Of a stretch of DNA of 64,000 nt, positions 11,725-23,640 are shown one piece after another. The notes below the pieces were generated by a model. It did not search any database. It was not told where the DNA came from and was given only the letters and a program-made list of their open reading frames with translations. The stretch covers positions 1 through 64,000 of the forward strand of contig BROG01000397.1 of NCBI GenBank assembly GCA_030159075.1, in the 5' to 3' direction. The position numbers and the translations under genes are program-made. The stretch is from Atrina japonica. Its lineage: Eukaryota; Mollusca; Bivalvia; Pterioida; Pinnidae. Position 1 is the stretch's first letter, and every line of letters starts with the position of its first letter.

Positions 11725-12095
11725 AAAGTGCTATGGAGGATTAAGCATCCCCTGTCGACCGGTCACACCCGCCGTGAGTCCACAGTCAAATTAAAATGAA
11801 ATACGTGAGGAGCGAATCCTCGTCATAATTGGTACAGACGTCTCAACAACCGCCATCGAACAGGCAACTCAACATTTCACTTAGTGAAACAGAGTAGTCG
11901 CAAACAAGACTATTATACCGATCGTAAAATTAGCGGAACGTTGACACCAAATGCGGTTTTCGATATCCCTGTATCAATAAGTTGTCAGTGAGTAGTTTAC
12001 CTTTGCATATGAAATGTTCATATGTTGAACACGAACTGGCATATCGGATCATTTGTGAAATATAAACTCCATGTGCGGGTGATTATGATGCTCTA
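11725..12095 (-). mobile_element. YIDD-type RT retroelement, 3' coding end and UTR
   Basis: Matches the long copy at 38090-38800 nearly end to end: CATCCCCTGTCGACCGGTCA, CGTGAGTCCACAGTCAAATT, GAATCCTCGTCATAATTGGT, CAACATTTCACTTAGTGAAA and CGATATCCCTGTATCAATAA. On the minus strand it covers the last part of the coding region and the 3' UTR. A separate scrap of the same family (GATACAAAAGTAAACATCTT then CAGGATGTCCAG) lies at 12313-12352. Confidence 0.75.
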
Positions 12096-12359
12096 AATTT
12101 GATATAGCTCATTTACAAGACATCCGATTTTCATAATTTTTGCACCTAAATATTTGTTTTTCTTTTCTCTACAGAGACAGCATTTCATATCTATACATAA
12201 CACAATAAAATGACCTGAAATTCCAACTACAGATAATGTCTCGCCGGGACAAAAAGTCCGGGTTAAGCACAACAGCATGGCGCGTATGAATAAACAAGTA
12301 GAATATAAAAGTTTCAGATACAAAAGTAAACATCTTCAGGATGTCCAGCACTAATTTCT

Positions 12360-14845
12360 ATAAATGCTCTCTAAGGAAATATTTTGTTTCATGTTTCGGT
12401 CATTTAACTATCAGAAATACATCTATAAGTCCATGTCATTAACTAAGCATCTGTCGTTTATTTCAAAGCCACGAATTATATTTTCAGGAGCATTTATTTG
12501 ACTAATTACCTTAATCTAGACTTTAAGACGGAACCACGGGAACGATATTTCTTCTTCGAGAATTACAATAATAAACAAACGCACAAAAGAGTGGCATTAA
12601 TTGACTTGTATGAATATCTTCATTTTGTATGTATACTGTGTGGTTATCATTTCCTTTAGACTTATTCATCAAACATCATTCATAAACTTAGTTTCTATCT
12701 TAATTTGCAAATAACCATTTTCTAAAGAAAACGTAGTATTCTCATATGAATTCTAGTTTTACAGGGCGCAAATAAAGAAAACAAATCAAATATAACCAAT
12801 GTTTAACCCGAAATTGTAACTTAACATAGGAGTGAGAGAGAGGGGTTAACACATAAGGAAGACAAATGGTTAAAAAAAAGGTTTACTGTGATAATCTTGT
12901 ATACACGATATAAAACCAAGGCAGGAAATGATGGTTTAAAGGCGTTTTGTTATTACAAACTATTTACTTAAAATAGATATAAGGTTGCTCCATTCATAGG
13001 AAAATCAGCAAAATCATAAGATTACGTAAAAATCAAAGTTTGTCCTTATTATAATACCTAACTATCTATGAAAAAACATTTTAAGTCACAGGGATTTTTT
13101 GAACATATGTGATGCGAGATTAAATGTGAAAATTGAAAGTCCATTGAAGAACGTGTTCTTTCACAGATTATTGGCATAGCACTGGGATTTTATTTTCTAT
13201 TAAACATATGTTATTACTGATGAATTGACCATAATTAAACCTAATATTATAATACCTATAACTAAATAGCCTGTCACCAATCATTTATCTGCCTGCGTTT
13301 TTTTATTGAAGTCTACATCAGGAACTCTCAAAGTGTCTTACACGATATATCACTTTAATTGCTATATCTATATCATATATTAACTCATCTACCCTCTGAA
13401 AAACAATGGTCCCCGCTGTAAATCAATGATTTAGACCAGTCCAAATTTTTTTCTAGGGGGTGAATGGTTAAGCGCGTCTTAATTGGAGTGTAATTTGTTT
13501 TGTTTTTTTAAATACAATAAATATTTTTTACAATCAAAAGACACATCTTGTAACAGAAATGAAAAATATGTATTTTTATGAATTTTGGTGAAAGAACACA
13601 TTTAAACCAAAGTTCTATGCCATGGTAAATTAAAAGGACGTCAATGTACTGACAGAAACTTTTGTCTTTTAAAAATCTCATTTTCACTTCCGGTGGTAAT
13701 AAAATGTTTATCGGAAAAGAGTAATATAAAGCATCTCCAATCTAAGATAATTTCAGGTGTATAGTAGAATATACATCAGATGTATGACATAAACTGTTAA
13801 AAAAGATAAATAATTCAAAAGTCAACGATTTTCAAATTTACTGAATATTTAAATCACCTCTACTGCTCTGACTGAACCCTGATGGGTCCGTATTCATTAT
13901 ATGCAGGGCGTAACTCAATCCGAGGTCCTTAACCTCCCTCCTTAATGTACGCCCATAACAAGTGCATTCCAAAAGTATGATCAATTTTCATTTACTCTAT
14001 AATAACATAATGATTAACCCAGTTTGTGTAAAACTGAGGGGAAGTTCTAAAATGTTATGCAAAATCTTTGAAAACTCTTCTATTGCAAAACGTTCCCATA
14101 AAATAAACTGGATTAATATGTGCGAAAACGGTAACTCGAGATATCCACCCGAAACAGAGAAACTGCGCCATCTATTGATCTGCTAGAGATGATGGATTGC
14201 TTTTCTTCACAAAAACAATTTCGTATCCATCTTTTAAGATGAATTATCGCAAACCTCAGTGTTTCGTTTGATAAATTGTCCTCTGTGTCGATAACTGATA
14301 CCTTTAGATTCGAAATACGAGTCTCAGGTACACATAATCTATCTAACAGATGTAAATGTTGTTTTATATCAGCTCTTTAATGAAAAGAAATATATATAAT
14401 ATCAACTGTTCTGCTGTTCACTGATCAGTATTGTATTTCAAAAGCTCAATTAATGTGGTATTTCGGCATTAAATTAAGAAATTCTTATGATTCAGTATGG
14501 GTTATAGATAACGTATCAAATGAGTGTTTGAACAGCAATATAAGAGACACCTAAGCCTTTACGATAACATGTTAAAACTCAAGGAAGTTGTGACATTCAA
14601 ATACAGATGGTTATTAAGAAATTTGCCTGGAGCATGCATTTCAGTAGTTTTAAAAGAGTGGCAATTTGGGTGGCAAGAAGAAGAAGTCAGAAAATTAATA
14701 AAATAGGGTTGTATGTCATATAAAATCTTTTTGCATGCGCAACCCTAACAGGTTCAAACATATCACATTTAATTATCGGAATTAATTTGTTGAACCCCCA
14801 AAGACATTTCAAGGTTAATGATAATTAAGCAATGATGGAAAACTA
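12360..14845. other. Unannotated AT-rich sequence
   Basis: Short open frames at 13962-14186 and 14524-14706 have no recognisable motif, repeat or splice context. No other structure was identified in these 2.5 kb. Confidence 0.45.
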
Positions 14846-14849
14846 CAAT

Positions 14850-15215
14850 GTTGAGTTCAGTTTAGTAACGAAAACTTACAATGTTGAGTTTAAGATAGTA
14901 CCATAGTTTCCAACTACATTTAATTTAGGACAGTAGCGAAATTTCTCACAAAGCTGAACATAGGGCAGTGTTGAACTACATAGCTGAATTTAGGGCATCA
15001 ACTTTTTTTTACGTTGAATTTAGGGCAGTATCAAAATTTCTTACAACGCTGAACACAGGGCAATAATGATCTACATAGTTGGATTCAGGACAGTATCAAA
15101 TTTTCTTGCAACGTTGAATTTAGGGCAGTATCAAAATTTCGTACAACGTTGAATTTAGGATAATACCAAAATTTCTTACATCGTTTTTTTTAGTCAGTAT
15201 CGAAATTTCTAACAA
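14850..15215. repeat. Degenerate 35-40-bp tandem repeat
   Basis: About nine diverged copies built on GTTGAATTTAGGGCAGTATC followed by AAAATTTCTTACAAC. Some copies read GCTGAACATAGGGCAGTGTT. High divergence suggests an old array. Confidence 0.75.
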
Positions 15216-15219
15216 TTCC

Positions 15220-16025
15220 ACTATGCATAAGCAAGTAATTGTACGAGCTGCTGTTAGTATACATACATATACGTGCATAAGTTTATCTTCTTTGAAAGTA
15301 TTGACCTCTTATTATATCTATTACACGCATAAGTCATGAAATTATCAAAAGTCATCGTAAATATGACATAAATATTCTGAACAACATACAAGTTTTCTAC
15401 TACTAAAGTAAAACGTAAAATGAGATATATAACATTTTAAAAAGTCTGTTTGATTTTTAAACAGGCAAATCAAATAGAAAAGGTCCTTACTTTTCGATCT
15501 TCGGAGCATATCAACTTTCTTTTTTAGTTATTCATTAGGGAATCATTGAGTCAAGCTGTACGTGTTATACCTTTTCCGATCTCTTCTTCAATGGAAAGTA
15601 CACGAACAATAATACTGTACGTTATGGATATTTATATTTATGTGTGCAAAATGTTTATCCCGAGCGTAAATATTATACAATCAATAACATTTTTATTATA
15701 CATCTTTATCAATGGTACAATGGCCGTAATTAAATATATAATATTTAATTAATAAGAAATCCCTATAACATCAAATATCTGCGTAATGTGTCATCGTTAT
15801 AGCTCGTATGGATATAACATAAAAAGTATTTATACTGTCTCATGCGAAGGGCAGGAAAAACCATCTACATTTGTAAACTACCACAAAAAAGATATCTATC
15901 CAGTTTTATTAGATATATGTATGCTTTGAAAATAAAATAAAAAGTCAACATCGCATACTGAATATTTGTTATTTAAAAAGGATAGTAAAAATAGTCAAAA
16001 TGATTATGATATAAAGTCATAGACA
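15220..16025. other. Unannotated AT-rich sequence
   Basis: No gene or repeat recognised. The 68-residue frame at 15546-15752 is low-complexity hydrophobic sequence without homology that I can name. Confidence 0.4.
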
Positions 16026-16029
16026 CCAA

Positions 16030-16195
16030 AGTACTAATCGTCAGTAGGTTCAGGAGGCATTATACAGATCTGGTAACCATTGGATAAACACGGATCTCTG
16101 AAAATCAAGAGGTGGGATCAAGTGCCATGGAGGATAAAGTATCCACTGTTAAGCGATCCGCAGCTAGTCAACAGTCAAATGAAATGACTGAGGAA
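16030..16195 (-). mobile_element. 3' fragment of YIDD-type RT retroelement
   Basis: Contains CTCTGAAAATCAAGAGGTGG, GATCAAGTGCCATGGAGGAT, AAGTATCC and CAACAGTCAAATGAAAT in the order seen at 22920-23110. More diverged than the other copies. Confidence 0.6.
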
Positions 16196-16399
16196 TAAAT
16201 CGAGATATTATTAAATTCTACTAATTGTATTTAATTATAAAATATTTCTGTTTACTGAAAAAGAATTATTAGGAACAATTACATCACCAAGTAAATGCAC
16301 AGGGACAAGACAAAAAGAGCTAAATGAGAGACACTGTGAGTGCTCTATATTTGTTCTACAAAACCCAGAAAAATGTTTACTAGTCTATTATTTCATAAC

Positions 16400-17020
16400 T
16401 TTTGAATGATAATTTTCGTTATTTATATTGTATAACATCGATGTATTGATGTTCAAATCATCATATTGTTACCAAAATTATTCATTTACAGGAAAATACA
16501 AATTTTGACACTATATACCTATATACAAAAGTGAACGCATGTATTATGTAATGATGTACTCTGAAAGAGCGCCTACAATAGAAATTCGCCACTGGAAATG
16601 TTCAGATCCTCCCGATAATGACAAATGTAAATCAGATCCTTAGGTAGTTAAAAGAGTAATCCATTTGTCATCATTTGAATACAAAACAACGGTAGTTTTA
16701 ACAATGTCTTCTTTTGAAGACAACACTTTTTCTTTAGATCTAGAATATTCTTCTCCCTGGTATATGTTTTTACTGTTGAAAGTTTTCATCGCTAATTTAA
16801 TAATCCAATATTGTGATTTATATAATTATTTGCGTGTAAATCTCTATTCCTGGGAGATTTTAAAAGAACCAAAATTACTGATTTGAATTTCCTCTCCCGT
16901 CATCATGCAATATGTCAAGTAATCTGAATTTATTCTTAGGCATATAGCATGACGTGACATGAATCTTCTATCTATAATGCTCTTTGCAGACATTTCTGTT
17001 GTTTTATGACTGTCATTTTC
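16400..17020. repeat. Diverged duplicated segment, copy 1 (empty site)
   Basis: Aligns by eye to 19850-20700. Shared landmarks include TTGATGTTCAAATCATCA, a CACTATATACC/CACCATATACC segment, GTCATCATTTGAATACAAAA, AATGTCTTCTTTT..AGACAACAC, TTTTTACTGTTGAAAGTT, ATTTGCGTG and TCATCATGCAAT. This copy lacks the MITE present at 20066-20299 and keeps a single TA at 16645-16646. The 73-residue frame at 16665-16886 lies in this repeat. Confidence 0.7.
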
Positions 17021-17097
17021 AACTTTTGTTTAATCATCTTTCTAGAATCATAGACCAATAAATTTAGTATTTTTTCCCCCCAGATTATTAATATAAA

Positions 17098-17262
17098 TGC
17101 ATCTCAGATACCAAAGTATAAATCTTTAGGATGTCCAGGACACAGATACAAATCCTACAGAAAAAAACAATACAAAAAAACAAACACAGACCTCTGGAAA
17201 CCAAGTGGTGGGATCAGACGCCATGGAGGAGTAAGCATCCCCTGTTAACCGGTTAATAGTTC
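17098..17262 (-). mobile_element. 3' fragment of YIDD-type RT retroelement
   Basis: Near-identical to 22925-23065: CAGATACCAAAGTATAAATC, TTTAGGATGTCCAGGACACA, CAAACACAGACCTCTGGAAA and CGCCATGGAGGAGTAAGCAT. It is truncated at about 17262. Confidence 0.75.
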
Positions 17263-17329
17263 TAACAACTGCTAACTGGTATGAACTTTACACTGGAAGC
17301 AAACAATTTCCCGTACTTTATATAAGCAT

Positions 17330-17480
17330 TGCGTTCTAGTTGGAACATTTACGAAAAATGAATTTACTCCTGCCCCGATACTTTCGAATGATTGTGTATC
17401 AATGACCACTGATGCAGAACGCAGTTTTGCATCCCTCTTCGGGGCGATTTAGAAGAAAAACATTAGACGACCGTGATTCA
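17330..17480 (+). pseudogene. Possible hAT transposase C-terminal remnant
   Basis: One frame reads TTDAERSFASL, and after a one-base shift RRFRRKTLDDRDSDMISV. This resembles the ERSFSxLRRIKxYLR signature of the hAT dimerisation region. It is short, has a frameshift at the CTTCGGGG run and is followed by stops. No terminal inverted repeats were found around it. Confidence 0.4.
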
Positions 17481-17997
17481 GACATGATCTCTGTATAATA
17501 AAACACGTATTGTCAGGCGATTCAGAAAACAGCATGTTTTGTCCCTTCGACACCAATTCCTCATACCCAGTAAATAAGCGGTCTACCATTTCTCTTTAAA
17601 AATAGCCACCATATGTATTGTTCTTAAAATTGCATTCACAATTCAAAGATGTACATTTTGAAAACAATTGTAGCATCAAACGAGCTTTGTGACGTCTTTA
17701 CTGGACATTAACACATGCAATAAAAAATAGTCCTTTGCTTGGTACAGGTTATGTTTTCTGAAAGCATATAAAGATATTTAAAAATGAGCACTGGTGGTTT
17801 GAACGTTATTTTATTTCAATGTAATAGATTTAGATTTTATTTTTGAAAAAATAGCTTTTTTTAGGAGACAAAACTACCGGGGATATTTTTTTTTCATTAC
17901 TTCCAACTTTTATACAAGTTGTAAATATATAATTAAATATGACATAGGTTAATCAATTTGTTGGTGAAAAATTCTCCGTATAACTGTTTGTATCAAA

Positions 17998-19134
17998 GAA
18001 ATCAATGAGTATCGTATTTATAACAATGATCAGAAATCAATGAGTATCGTATTTATAACAATGATCAGAAATCAATCAGTATCGTATTTATAACAATGAT
18101 CAGAAATCAATCAGTATCGTATGTATAACAATGATCAGAAATCAATCAGTATCGTATTTGTAACAATGATCAGAAATCAATCAGTATCGTATGTATAACA
18201 ATGATCAGAAATCAATCAGTATCGTATTTATAACAATGATCAGAAATCAATCAGTATCGTATTTGTAACAATGATCAGAAATCAGCCAGTATCGTATTTA
18301 TAACAATGATCAGAAATCAATCAGTATCGTATTTATAACAATGATCAGAAATCAATCAGTATTGTATTATAACAATGATCAGAAATCAATCAGTATCGAT
18401 TTTATAACAATGATCAGAAATCAATCAGTATCGTATTTGTAACAATGATCAGAAATCAATCAGTATAGTATTTGTATTTATAACAATGATCAGAAATCAA
18501 TCAGTAGTATTTATAACAATGATCAGAAATCAATCAGTAGTATTTATAACAATGATCAGAAATCAATCAGTAGTATTTATAACAATGATCAGAAATCAAT
18601 CAGTATCGTATTTGTATTTATAACAATGATCAGAAATCAATCAATAGTATTTATAACAATGATCAGAAATCAATCAGTATCGTATTTATAACAATGATCA
18701 GAAATCAATCAGTATCGTATTTATAACAATGATCAGAAATCAATCAGTAGTATTTATAACAATGATCAGAAATCAATCAGTAGTATTTATAACAATGATC
18801 AGAAATCAATCAGTATCGTATTTGTATTTATAACAATGATCAGAAATCAATCAATAGTATTTATAACAATGATCAGAAATCAATCAGTATCGTATTTATA
18901 ACAATGATCAGAAATCAACCAGTAGTATTTATAACAATGATCAGTAATCAATCAGTATCGTATTTATAACAATGATCAGAAATCAATCAGTATCGTATTT
19001 ATAACAATGATCAGAAATCAATCAGATCAGAAATCAATCAGTATCGTATTTATAACAATGATCAGAAATCAATCAGTAGTATTTATAACAATGATCAGAA
19101 ATCAATCAGTATCGTATTTGTATTTATAACAATG
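17998..19134. repeat. 35-bp minisatellite with 29- and 41-bp length variants, about 33 copies
   Basis: The standard unit is CAGAAATCAATCAGTATCGT followed by ATTTATAACAATGAT. Shorter units lack the TCGTA segment (CAGTAGTATTTATAAC). Longer units carry an extra CGTATTTGTATTTAT. Short variants cluster at 18485-18600 and 18640-18800 and at the right end, suggesting local spread by unequal exchange. Every junction creates a TGATCA palindrome. There are no unique spacers. Confidence 0.95.
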
Positions 19135-19139
19135 AAAGT

Positions 19140-19800
19140 GTAAACAACTGTTTGGATTGTCTTGAAATATTTAGAAACATTCCACTTTTTTCGTTCAGAA
19201 ATATACATTTATATCCAATTTGAGATCAACTGATGAAGTCTTATTTACAGAAAACGATCGTCTGGAGCATGTGATTTGTTCTCTTTTGTCAAACTATAAC
19301 TTTGGTGTTGTTGATAATATTTATAATAACAGCTCAATCTAAAACATTTTAATAACAATCATTTAGTAATGCGCGAATAAATTCAATAATGAAACAGCAT
19401 TGACTCTGCGATACAGTAACATAGATTACCCATATTGTTTAATGTTTAATGTATATATAAGTCCAGAATATTGAATATTTGGCCATGTTGAAGGGGCACT
19501 GTCTGATCTTTTTAGTAGAGATGTACATACAATGAAATGAATCAACCTTTTGATGAGATTTGGGACTCAATTGTCGTCATTCAGAGTCAGCGCTAGTCCT
19601 TTGCCATTGCAACCGTTTTCTCAATATATTTTCTCCAGCAAATGAAAGCTGAATAATTCTTAGTATGCATAGTACGATCTTCATATCTAATGACATCTAC
19701 TTTACTGTAACAACTGGTGCATGATACCATGCCTTTACATAATTTACAGCCATTGGCAGTAACTGGAATTACTGAACTCAGTACCAATGAAATACAGGGA
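19140..19800. repeat. Diverged duplicated segment, related to 22350-23640
   Basis: Shared landmarks with the right copy: a tract ending CAGAATATTGAATRTTTGRCCATGTT, then GTAGARATGTACATACA..AATGAAATG, TCAGAGTCA, CCTTTGCCAT, GACCTTCATATCT-like sequence, CATCTACTTTACTGTAACAA and a final ATTGGCAGTA. The 64-residue minus frame at 19593-19787 lies in this repeat. The left part also belongs to the dispersed AACTGATGAAGTCTTATT family. Confidence 0.6.
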
Positions 19801-19849
19801 CAATGGAACTTAAAACAGTAATTTGCAATTCAGTAGCAGCAACCCAGGC

Positions 19850-20700
19850 TTCCAAATATGCAAATAATTAGTTATTTATACTGTATAATGTTGATGTTAT
19901 AATGTTCACATCATCAAGTTTTTACTAAAATTACATATTTATACGAAAATTCTAATTTTGCCACCATATACCCATATAATCGATGAAAAAATAACTTAGA
20001 TATTTCGCCATTGAAAAATTTCAGATTTCCCCGTCAACTACAAATGCAAGTTTAATCATAAAGTATAGGTCTACCAAGGTAAATTGGCACATATTTACAA
20101 ACACAACGAGTCTAAATCAAATCATAACAGGGGTGACAAGCTGGTACAAGCTACTTGTCGTCACAAAAGTATCAAAGATTCTGTAATGCATGGAGTCCGT
20201 GCAAGGCAAAATGTTTAACTTGTACAACCTATTTTTGGAAAGTAGACCGTATTGTTATTTGACTAATCCCGGATGTGCCACTTTACTTTGGTAGACCTGT
20301 AGTTGGAAGAGTATTTCACTCGCCATCATTTGAACACAAAAACAATTGGTAGTCACAAGGATGTCTTCTTTTTCAGACGACACCTTTTCTAAAATCTAAA
20401 ATATCCATTTCCCTGATACATGCTTTTACTTTTGAAAGTTATATAATCCAAAGTGATGATTTATTTATTTGCGTGCGAATTTCTATTCCAGAGAATTTTT
20501 AATAAATCAAAATTTCTGAAGAGAAATTTTCTCTCGTATCATTATGCAATTTCAAGTAATCGGTGTTTGTTTCTTGCCCTATGCTTGATAGCTTGATATG
20601 CTTGTCGTGACATCGACCATTTAGAAAATCTGTCAAAATGTCTCTTTACAGACATTACTTTTGGCTTTTTAATATTGTATAACAACGTAAAATTTGTCCC
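19850..20700. repeat. Diverged duplicated segment, copy 2 (interrupted)
   Basis: Counterpart of 16400-17020, split by the TA-flanked element at 20066-20299. Left part: TTATACTGTATAATGTTGAT, CATCATCAAG and GCCACCATATACCCATATA. Right part: CGCCATCATTTGAACACAAA, GTTATATAATCCAAAGTGAT and ATTATGCAATTTCAAGTAAT. Confidence 0.7.
20066..20299. mobile_element. Tc1/mariner-like MITE with TA target duplication
   Basis: 234 bp, starting TAGGTCTACCAAGGTAAATT and ending CTTTACTTTGGTAGACCTG. The inverted ends match over about 20 bp and are flanked by TA on both sides (20064-20065 and 20300-20301). The paralogous segment at 16645-16646 has one TA and no insert, which fits a TA-duplicating insertion. The interior is unrelated to any protein. 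A larger relative lies at 21720-22125. Confidence 0.8.
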
Positions 20701-21099
20701 TTATCAAAATATATATAATGACGATATTGTAATCTAAATAATTTCGCACGGGTGGTTAGTGGATCCCAGAATTTCCGTGATCGTACCTCAGAAGCCTAAA
20801 ATCTAACTAACTGAACATGAATTGTACAAAGTATTTTGTACTGTTACAATCCATAATTATGGTCCTTAAAATGATATGTCATAATTTCATGCAATTAATA
20901 GACTTAGGTGTCTCACCTGTTCAGATTGGGATTTGTTTATGGAAGGTGGCACTTTAGGTACAAAAAATATAGTATATAATTCTGATTGGTCACAATAAGG
21001 AACTTTGGAGTTAGCCTGGAATACAGTTATAATCCTACTTTTATTATCGCCAGTTACGTGATTCTAGATAATGTTCCTCAACGTTATTTCCGGTTTCGG

Positions 21100-21185
21100 T
21101 AATATATAGATAGCGCAATTGGTAAAAGTGTCCTCCAAGTGGTCGGAAGGTCCTGGGTTCGATTCCCTTTCTGTCGCACATTTTC
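21100..21185 (+). mobile_element. tRNA-like SINE head
   Basis: Reads TAGCGCAATTGGTAAAAGTG (box A) and, 26 bp later, GGTCCTGGGTTCGATTCCCT (box B), followed by TTCTGTCGCACATTTTCC. A and B boxes are well spaced for RNA polymerase III. The anticodon stem and acceptor stem do not pair, so I call a SINE head and not a tRNA gene. The 130-residue minus frame at 21064-21456 spans it and is not a gene. Confidence 0.65.
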
Positions 21186-21719
21186 CTTTGTCTGTTTCAG
21201 TAATTTGGCGTTCAACTAAATAACCCACTGTGGTATGTTTAAAAAGTCTCTTGTGTTTCTGTATACGAAATAAAGTCAATGCGCTAAAAATAAGAATATT
21301 TCCATTTACTTTACATACGTTGCGAAGGTAAATATGATAACCAGAAGAACAAGAGGAACAAATTGAAACGGCGCAAATATATGCAGGATCATAACGGTAT
21401 TCTGGGCTAACTCGAAAGTTCCCTATTATGTAAGGTATGTCCGGAAAGTAGCGCACAGCACTGTATTTAGCGCAACAACTCTTGTTTGATTGGTATCATT
21501 TCTGTATTTATCATTTCCAAAACCAGTTGACACATTACATGTCATACTACAATTTGACAATTTAAACCTCTTATAACCCAGGGTTGGTTGGTTGCACGGA
21601 GCACCGCATTTTAGAATATAATAAAATAAATTTTAAATTTATTATACAAATATGAGAAAACGCCATTAGACTCAACAACAGTCTAACTGTACCACTAGAG
21701 ATAAAAAGATGTTGGAGTA

Positions 21720-22125
21720 CAGGTCTACCAAGATAAAGTTGTACATCCGGTTTTGGTCAAAAACCAAAACAATACGGTCTATAGGTAAACTATCATAAAG
21801 TGGCACATCCGGGTTCTGTCAAGAAACAAAACATTGCTGTATATTTACCAAAATAGGGTGAACAGATAAAACAGTTTGCCTTGCACGGATTCCATGCATT
21901 ACAGTAGCTCTAATGTTATTGTGGTGACAGGTAGGCTGTCACCCCTGTTATGATAAAATTAAGACTCCTCCTTGTATTTGTAAACATGTGCCAGTTTACC
22001 TTTGTAGACCTATACTTTCCAAAAATAGGTTGTACAGGTAAAACAAGTACTTTGTCACCACTGTTATGATTTGATTTAGACTCGTTGTGTTTGTAAACAT
22101 GTGTCAATTTACCATGGTAGACCTG
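21720..22125. mobile_element. Composite Tc1/mariner-like MITE with TA flanks
   Basis: 406 bp, starting CAGGTCTACCAAGATAAAG and ending CAATTTACCATGGTAGACCTG, flanked by TA (21718-21719 and 22126-22127). Internal copies of the end sequence (TTTACCTTTGTAGACCTATA near 21996-22015) and repeated TGTCACCCCTGTTATGAT / TGTCACCACTGTTATGATTT suggest two copies inserted one into the other. Same family as 20066-20299. Confidence 0.7.
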
Positions 22126-22204
22126 TAGATCATAAATAAATCGTTATACCACAGTGTGTATTTCCTTATACAATAATAGAAGAACATATCTACTTTCCTA
22201 TTTA

Positions 22205-22205
22205 A

Positions 22206-22236
<31 letters not shown>

Positions 22237-22267
22237 GTATATCTATCTCTCCGTGTGTGTGTGTGTG

Positions 22268-22320
<53 letters not shown>
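22205..22320. repeat. Compound (TA)n and (GT)n microsatellite
   Basis: An alternating TA tract to 22230, a short TATG/TATC bridge, then GT repeats to 22320 with one GC interruption. The frame at 22154-22345 translates this tract. Confidence 0.95.
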
Positions 22321-22322
<2 letters not shown>

Positions 22323-22639
22323 ATCAAATGTGGTTGTTTGTTTGACTTTGACTGTGATGTATTTCTTAGATTCTTTACTTTTGTTTATGGAAACAAATTA
22401 TTCTGATCACATGACTGTGCTAGTACGTGTGTAATAAAATAATTAAATAACAGATACGTAAATGCAAATGCAAATGCAAACAAACTGTCAGGACAATCTT
22501 GAATAATATTATTTTACAATTTGAGCACAATCTAAAGCATATTGAATCATCTTATAATACGAGCACAAATTTGATAATGAAACTTCTATCACTACTTACA
22601 AAGTGAAGTATATAATTGAAGTGCAGAATATTGAATGTT

Positions 22640-22890
22640 TGACCATGTTAAAGGTTTACCTAAAACATTTCAATTTTTTCTACTTTTACTACTTGTACTT
22701 GATGTACAATAACAAATAAAAGCTATATGAATCTATTATTCCTATATATTTTGTAAAAACTTAGGTTAGGTCCAGTGTGGTATTCATATACAAATAGTAA
22801 GGCTGAGTTAATCAACTGCAATTGAAAAAGTACCTAACCTGATTTTCTCAAGCAATTTTCACAAAATATATTCGAGAATTTTTCTGCTGT
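22640..22890. repeat. Dispersed repeat, TTAA-flanked family
   Basis: Shares CATGTTAAAGG, TTTTTTCTACTTTTACTACTTG, TACAATAACAAATAAA, CCTATATATTTTGTAAAAA and AGTAAGGYTGARTTAAT with 45760-46010 and 59800-60022. The copy at 59800 has TTAA at both ends. Confidence 0.6.
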
Positions 22891-22919
22891 GTATAACTCT
22901 TTTTTATTATAGTATATCA

Positions 22920-23300
22920 ATCTAAAACATCTCAAATACCAAAGTATAAATCTTTAGGATGTCCAGGACACAGATACAAATCCGGCAAAAATGGACAAAC
23001 ACGGACCTCTGGAAACCAAGAGGTGGGATCAGGTGCCATGGAGAAGTAATCATCCCCTGTCGACCGGTCACACCTGCCGTGAGTCCACAGTCAAGTCCAA
23101 ATGAAAAACGTGAGGAACGAATCCTCGTCACAATTGGTACAGACGTCTCAACAACCGCCAACGAAAAGGCAACTCAACATTTCACCCAGTGAAACAGAAT
23201 AATCGCAAACAAGACTATTATAGCGACCGTAAAATTTGCGGTACGTTGACATCAAAAGCGGTTTTCGATATCCCTGTGTCAATAATTTGTCAGTGAGTAT
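22920..23300 (-). mobile_element. YIDD-type RT retroelement, 3' coding end and UTR
   Basis: Well-preserved copy. On the minus strand it encodes a GRYNSLVCDYSVSLGEMLSC-like segment and CTNCDEDSFLTF, corresponding to KLYGRYNILVCDYTVSLSEM in the copy at 38256-38441. The 3' UTR follows, with CATGGCACCTGATCCCACCT and TTTGTATCTGTGTCCTGGAC. It is inserted in the duplicated segment 22350-23640. Confidence 0.75.
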
Positions 23301-23369
23301 AAGTCTAAGTTAAAACGGAAATTTATTTTTAGTGGAAAAATACCCTTAAAGTAACACTATCTTATCTTT

Positions 23370-23640
23370 GCAGTAGAAATGTACATACATGTACAATGAA
23401 ATGGACAAAACGGATGGGATTCTGGACTCTAGTATCATAAATCAGAGTCAAATGTTGCATATATCTATTCCTTTGCCATGACCACCATCTTCACAATAGT
23501 TTCCGTAACTGTTAGTAAGCAAAATATGACCTTCATATCTGAAGGCATCTACTTACTGTAACAAATGGTTCATGGCGCCATGACATCCAATGGCAGTATC
23601 CAGAAAGATTAAACCCAGAAACAATTGCACATATGATGAA
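23370..23640. repeat. Diverged duplicated segment, right copy
   Basis: Matches 19510-19780 (GTAGAAATGTACATACATGT, TCAGAGTCA, TTCCTTTGCCATGACC, GACCTTCATATCTGAAGGCA, CTTACTGTAACAA). The matching left part is displaced to 22350-22640 by the two repeats in between. Confidence 0.6.

Noticed and set aside
14524..14706. 60-residue plus-strand frame
   Set aside because: Plausible amino-acid mix but no motif, no neighbours and no splice context to support a gene.
21100..21185. Possible tRNA gene
   Set aside because: Boxes A and B are good but anticodon and acceptor stems do not pair; a SINE head is more likely.
21064..21456. 130-residue minus-strand frame
   Set aside because: It runs across the tRNA-like SINE head and has no recognisable motif.
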